Source of the DNA: CAZBUK01 sp964495085
GTDB lineage: Bacteria > Bacteroidota > Ignavibacteria > T3Sed10-11
Reading direction: 5' to 3'
DNA length: 37,849 bases
Assembly (NCBI GenBank): GCA_964495085.1
Contig: CAZBUK010000032.1
Location: forward strand, 1 to 37,849
The position numbers were made by a program, and so were the translations under genes. How positions within the stretch are numbered: position 1 is the first letter of the stretch; every line of letters starts with the position of its first letter. Under the pieces are notes generated by a model, which searched no databases, was not told the origin of the DNA, and saw nothing but the letters and a program-made list of their open reading frames with translations. Below are positions 34,332 to 37,849 of the stretch, one piece after another.

Positions 34332-36470
34332 TTATTTTTCTTTCATTAATTCGAGATACCCCGGCTCTTCGCGGATCAAATTCAGATCCGGGTCCCGTTT
34401 GATCCATTCAATCTGATGAAATCCCGCGGCGAGCGCCTGAGCGAGCGCGTTTATCGAATCTTTTTTCTCACCAATTGATGCAAAGAAACATGCTGCATTA
34501 TAGAACATTACGGCATCGTTCGGGCTCAATTCGAGCGCCGTGGTCATTTCTGTCTTTGCGTCGTCGAGCCTGCCGTGATTGGCGAGATCCTGGGCATAAA
34601 AGAGACGAGCGCGGGCATCGTCCGGATTTTTTGCCAGATAACGTGGGAAAAATTCGAACGTTTTCTCGTTTACCTCCCGGATTTTATCCTGCTTATCGAG
34701 TTTTTGATATACCATCCTGAGGTCGCTGTATGCGGTATAAAAATCGGGATTCAATGCAATTACTTTCTCAAACGGCTCGACCGATTCGTGTTCCCGATCG
34801 GTTGTAAAATACAACCTCCCGAGTATCCAGTATCCGAAGAAGTTATTCGCGTCGAGTTCGATGGATTTTTGAATCGAGGTATGCGCTTCGTCGTATTTTT
34901 CCTGATAAAAGTATGCCAACCCGAGCGCAGCGTAGGCCTCCGAGAGATTCGTATCGTACATGAGCGCTTTCAGACTATATTCTATTGCTTTTTCCAGCCA
35001 GGATTCGTTCCGCTCGAACGTTGCGTAATGCAGCGCATGGGCTTCCCCGAGACCCGCATAGGCCTCGGCGTAACGCGGATCGAGTTCGATCGCTTTTGTA
35101 AAGAGTTGAATGGCGAGATTCAGTCCGCTCTTGGTTAGCCGGTAGAAATAGTTCCGCGCTCTCAGGTTGTAGTCGAACGCTTCGGCATTCGCCGTGGGAC
35201 GCTTCGAAAGGATAATTCGCTCCGTCGGCGAAAGCTTTACCATCAAAGCGTCGACGATCTGCTTCGATACCTGCTCCTGAATGTCGAACACGTCGGCAAG
35301 TTTACCTTTATAGCTTTCGGCCCAAAGCTGGCGGTCGCTGTCTACGTCGATGAGCTGAACGGCAATTCTCAGGTTGTCCTGGAATTTTCTGACGCTCCCT
35401 TCGATGATATAGCGCGCACCGAGCTCTCGTCCTATGGTCTTGATGTCCTTTTTCGTCCCCTTGTACTGCATGGTCGTTGTCCGCGATACGACGCCTATAT
35501 CCTTCAGGCGGGAGAGATGAATAATGAGTTCTTCGGTCAGACCGTCGCTGAAATATTCGCTGTCTTTTTCGGGACTTATGTTCTCGAACGGAAGTACTGC
35601 AATCGATTTCGTTCGATCCGACGATACCGCCTCCTCGAGTTCCCCCTTTATGAATACAAGAGTATCTATCACTTCCTGAATGGATTGAAATCTCCGTCCG
35701 GTATCTTTCTCGAGTATTTTCTTCACGAACACGTCGAGCTGCAGAGGAATCTTTCGATCGAATGCGCTCGGGGCCGGGGGATCTTCGTTGGCGATCAGAT
35801 AGATCAGCGCCGCGTCGTGTTCCGCAGTGAACGGAACCTCGCCGGTAAGCATTTCAAAGAACACAACACCCAACGACCAGATATCGGTGCGGTGGTCGGT
35901 TTTAATTCCCTGTGCCTGTTCGGGCGACATATACGATAATGTACCGAGTGACACTCCCGTCTTCGTGAGCCCGGCAGATCCCTTTAATTTTGCCAGACCG
36001 AAGTCCATAATCTTAATCCGGTTATCGGGGGTTACCATTACATTTTCCGGCTTGATATCCCGGTGGACAATGTTCCTCGAGTGGGCTGCCTTCAATCCTC
36101 CGGAAATATGCAGCATCCAATCGATCGCCTGTTGAACGGGAATCCCCGCACCCGTTTTCAACCCGCGCATATACTGCCGAAGCGTCTTACCCTGAATAAA
36201 TTCCATGACGAGAAACATCCTGTCGTCCTGTTCGTTGATCTCATAGATACTCAGGATAGCAGGGTCGGAGAGCGCGGCGGCGGCTTTCGCCTCCTGAAGC
36301 AGACGGGATTTATTCTCGTCGGAGGCCGAGAGGTGGGGCGGAAGAAATTTCAATGCAACAGTCCGGTCGAGCTTGGTGTCGATGGCTTTATACACGACAC
36401 CCATACCCCCTTCTCCTATTTTCTCGATTATTTTATAGTGCGAAACGGTTTGGCCGACTAATCCATCCAC
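34332..36470 (-). CDS. Kinase J: Ser/Thr kinase-TolB-like domain-TPR, GTG start
   Basis: The 712-residue protein starts at a GTG (36468-36470), giving MDGLVGQTVSHYKIIEKIG, three residues longer than its paralogues. CGGAGGA lies about ten bases before the GTG. An ATG four bases on is out of frame and stops after two codons. Motifs are GEGGMG, Lys41, HRDIKPEN (136-143), DFGLAKL (156) and LTKTGVSLGTLSYMSPEQ. The TolB-like domain opens SIAVLPFENISPEKDSEYF, and TPRs run to LELMKEK. No membrane helix is seen. The alpha-C region reads ALSDPAILSIYEI where most copies have ALNHPNI, so the usual His-Pro-Asn is changed. It is the first kinase of the array, 51 bases after the TPR protein gene. Confidence 0.95.
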   Translation of the reverse strand: MDGLVGQTVSHYKIIEKIGEGGMGVVYKAIDTKLDRTVALKFLPPHLSASDENKSRLLQEAKAAAALSDPAILSIYEINEQDDRMFLVMEFIQGKTLRQYMRGLKTGAGIPVQQAIDWMLHISGGLKAAHSRNIVHRDIKPENVMVTPDNRIKIMDFGLAKLKGSAGLTKTGVSLGTLSYMSPEQAQGIKTDHRTDIWSLGVVFFEMLTGEVPFTAEHDAALIYLIANEDPPAPSAFDRKIPLQLDVFVKKILEKDTGRRFQSIQEVIDTLVFIKGELEEAVSSDRTKSIAVLPFENISPEKDSEYFSDGLTEELIIHLSRLKDIGVVSRTTTMQYKGTKKDIKTIGRELGARYIIEGSVRKFQDNLRIAVQLIDVDSDRQLWAESYKGKLADVFDIQEQVSKQIVDALMVKLSPTERIILSKRPTANAEAFDYNLRARNYFYRLTKSGLNLAIQLFTKAIELDPRYAEAYAGLGEAHALHYATFERNESWLEKAIEYSLKALMYDTNLSEAYAALGLAYFYQEKYDEAHTSIQKSIELDANNFFGYWILGRLYFTTDREHESVEPFEKVIALNPDFYTAYSDLRMVYQKLDKQDKIREVNEKTFEFFPRYLAKNPDDARARLFYAQDLANHGRLDDAKTEMTTALELSPNDAVMFYNAACFFASIGEKKDSINALAQALAAGFHQIEWIKRDPDLNLIREEPGYLELMKEK

Positions 36471-36521
36471 TTTCTGTTTTCCTCCGTTCTAGGGTTTGAT
36501 TGTGTATAAATTCTTTATATG

Positions 36522-37849
36522 TTAATTTCCGATGGAGTTTTGCAACGATGAAAGAAGTTCCCGCGCATCCGCAAGTTCGGGTATATCGATCCCGTCGCTG
36601 AATTCGCCGATGACCTTCTTCAGCAGGTCCGACGCCCTGTGCATACTTCCCCGTTCTCTCCACATTTCCGATAAGGTGACGGCTGTCCTTAATTCGAACG
36701 CTCGCCCGTGTTGCGCCCGCGCCGTCTCGAGCGATAGCAGCAGATATTCCTCAGTTTTTTCAAAATCGTCCGGAAACAATCGACGATACACCAAGGCCTT
36801 AATGCGGAGTGTTTCCGCACGGTAGTAGTCTTCGCCTGTTTTCTGAGCCTCGTCCAGCGCTTTGTCCAGCCATTGCAGCGCTTCCTCCGGTTCATTGTTC
36901 AGGTTATGCGCTTCGGCAATGAGGGTCATATACTGCGTGTGCCAGCAAAGTGCACCAAGAGATTCATAGGTTGCCGCTCCCTCCTTGAGGAGTTTTAATC
37001 CTTCCTGCGGATTATTCCGGCAGCTTAATACCCATCCCTTGTGCATCGTACCGATCGTTAACCAGGTCGGGAACCTCTGCTCCGCCGAGATGGAGATGGT
37101 CTCCTCCGCCATTCGCAGGGTGGCATCGAGATCCCGGAACAGCTGGTTTTGCGTCGTCACAAAACCGAGCAGATATGCAAGCGAGTAGGGATGATTTAAC
37201 TTGCGTGCTTTTTCCACGGCGTCCCGTTCTATCAGACGCGCCCGGCCGGGACTTCCGTTTACAGTAAGCAAGAGTGCTAGATAACCGTAAATGAATATTC
37301 CCGAGTCCTGGCCGGTAAACTCCAGATGGCCGTCGTCCGGGTAAGCACGGTGCAATTCGAGAGCCTGTTCGAGATGAATCAGCGATTTATCGAATACACC
37401 AGTCCAATAATAAGTAGCGCCAAGAGCGGTATGCGCTTCCATCGAGAGTTTCGGATCGTTAGATATTTCCGCCATTTTCAATAATTGCTCCGCTTCTCTC
37501 AGTGCATCTGAAAATTGAGCACGTACGAGATAATAAGCCCAGAATCCCCAGATGACGAAAAACAACTGCGGCGGCTCTCCCAGGGCGGTACAAATCTGCC
37601 GTGCCCGGCCGAACGTACGTTCGACATCAGGAGAGGAATAGCCGCGCGTCATCATCAGCGACTTGGCCAGGAATAATTGCAGCGTCAACTCCTGCTGCTG
37701 CATCTCGATAGAGTCCGGCTGCTTCCGGAGAAGATCGAGAGCTTTATTGAAGTGGTCGATCGCCTCGACGTGTGCAGATCGACCGCTTGCGTTCATTCCG
37801 GCACGCTGCCACTCCTTCTGTCCTTCAGGGATCATACCTCCGTCGGTAT
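36522..37849 (-). CDS. C-terminal TPR part of a large signalling protein (cut by right edge)
   Basis: The frame has an ATG at 37835, but four more codons (TDGG) are open upstream to the window edge with no stop, and the resulting TDGGMIPEGQKEWQRAGMNA runs straight into the family sequence. In related proteins this point lies in the interior, just before the TPR tail, so I take the gene as partial and the ATG as internal. The visible 437-plus residues are helical repeats of the kind found at the C-terminus of AAA/STAND-type ATPases fused to class III cyclases or kinases. Typical segments are RSAHVEAIDHFNKALDLL, GEPPQLFFVIWGFWAYYLV, LNHPYSLAYLLGFV and RFPTWLTIGTMHKGW. Residues near the end, EFSDGIDIPELADARELL, also match this type. 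No catalytic part is visible. Kinase J follows after 51 bases, so both may share a transcript. Confidence 0.85.
   Translation of the reverse strand, partial: TDGGMIPEGQKEWQRAGMNASGRSAHVEAIDHFNKALDLLRKQPDSIEMQQQELTLQLFLAKSLMMTRGYSSPDVERTFGRARQICTALGEPPQLFFVIWGFWAYYLVRAQFSDALREAEQLLKMAEISNDPKLSMEAHTALGATYYWTGVFDKSLIHLEQALELHRAYPDDGHLEFTGQDSGIFIYGYLALLLTVNGSPGRARLIERDAVEKARKLNHPYSLAYLLGFVTTQNQLFRDLDATLRMAEETISISAEQRFPTWLTIGTMHKGWVLSCRNNPQEGLKLLKEGAATYESLGALCWHTQYMTLIAEAHNLNNEPEEALQWLDKALDEAQKTGEDYYRAETLRIKALVYRRLFPDDFEKTEEYLLLSLETARAQHGRAFELRTAVTLSEMWRERGSMHRASDLLKKVIGEFSDGIDIPELADARELLSSLQNSIGN

Noticed and set aside
1..37849. CRISPR array, tRNA, rRNA, transposase or integrase
   Set aside because: No spaced direct repeats, RNA gene patterns or mobile-element enzymes were recognised on either strand. 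The only repeats are the short elements listed.

Overview
The window is a dense, single-strand signalling region. Every gene I can support lies on the minus strand, so transcription runs from the right edge to the left. Protein style points to Bacteroidota or the neighbouring Ignavibacteriota/Chlorobi group, probably an environmental genome. The histidine kinases carry an H-box of the AHEIQNPLNFVNNF type, one has a TPR-membrane-kinase layout, kinase genes of the MIGQTISHYKILEKLGEGG type are abundant, and small palindromic or tandem repeats sit inside open reading frames. I cannot name a species. No rRNA, tRNA, CRISPR array or transposase was seen, and no gap between genes exceeds 300 bases.

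Region 1 (1-11199) is a FIST/two-component module. In transcription order it has FIST5, an EthD-like protein, a double GNAT acetyltransferase, FIST4, FIST3, FIST2, FIST1, a soluble histidine kinase without a sensor domain (HK2), a membrane TPR histidine kinase (HK1), a possible 11-codon stump of a response regulator, and the start of an NTF2/SnoaL-like protein cut by the left edge. Gaps are short. FIST1 to HK2 has no spacer, and FIST3/FIST2 and HK2/HK1 overlap by four bases (ATGA). The layout suggests a split sensor in which separate FIST ligand-binding proteins work with a kinase that lacks its own sensor. That pairing is inference.

Region 2 (11277-36470) is a tandem array of ten Hanks-type serine/threonine kinases, labelled A to J from left to right. 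A, B and E are kinase-membrane helix-TolB-like beta-propeller proteins. C, F, G, H, I and J are kinase-TolB-like/FlgO-like domain-TPR proteins without a membrane helix. D is a hybrid with kinase, membrane helix, TolB-like domain and TPRs. All keep the catalytic Lys, HRD and DFG residues. Two small genes interrupt the array: a secreted protein of unknown function (19051-19527) and a lone PAS protein (29563-29952). Remnants of kinase gene starts lie between kinases near 19617 and 22475, which indicates birth-and-death evolution by tandem duplication and deletion.

Region 3 (36522-37849) is the C-terminal TPR part of a larger protein, of the kind found behind AAA/STAND ATPase or cyclase modules. 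Its frame stays open to the right edge, so the gene continues outside the window.

In-frame repeat insertions occur in HK1, FIST2, FIST5 and kinase D. No phosphatase, intact response regulator or transcription factor was found, so the outputs of both phospho-signalling modules are not visible here.
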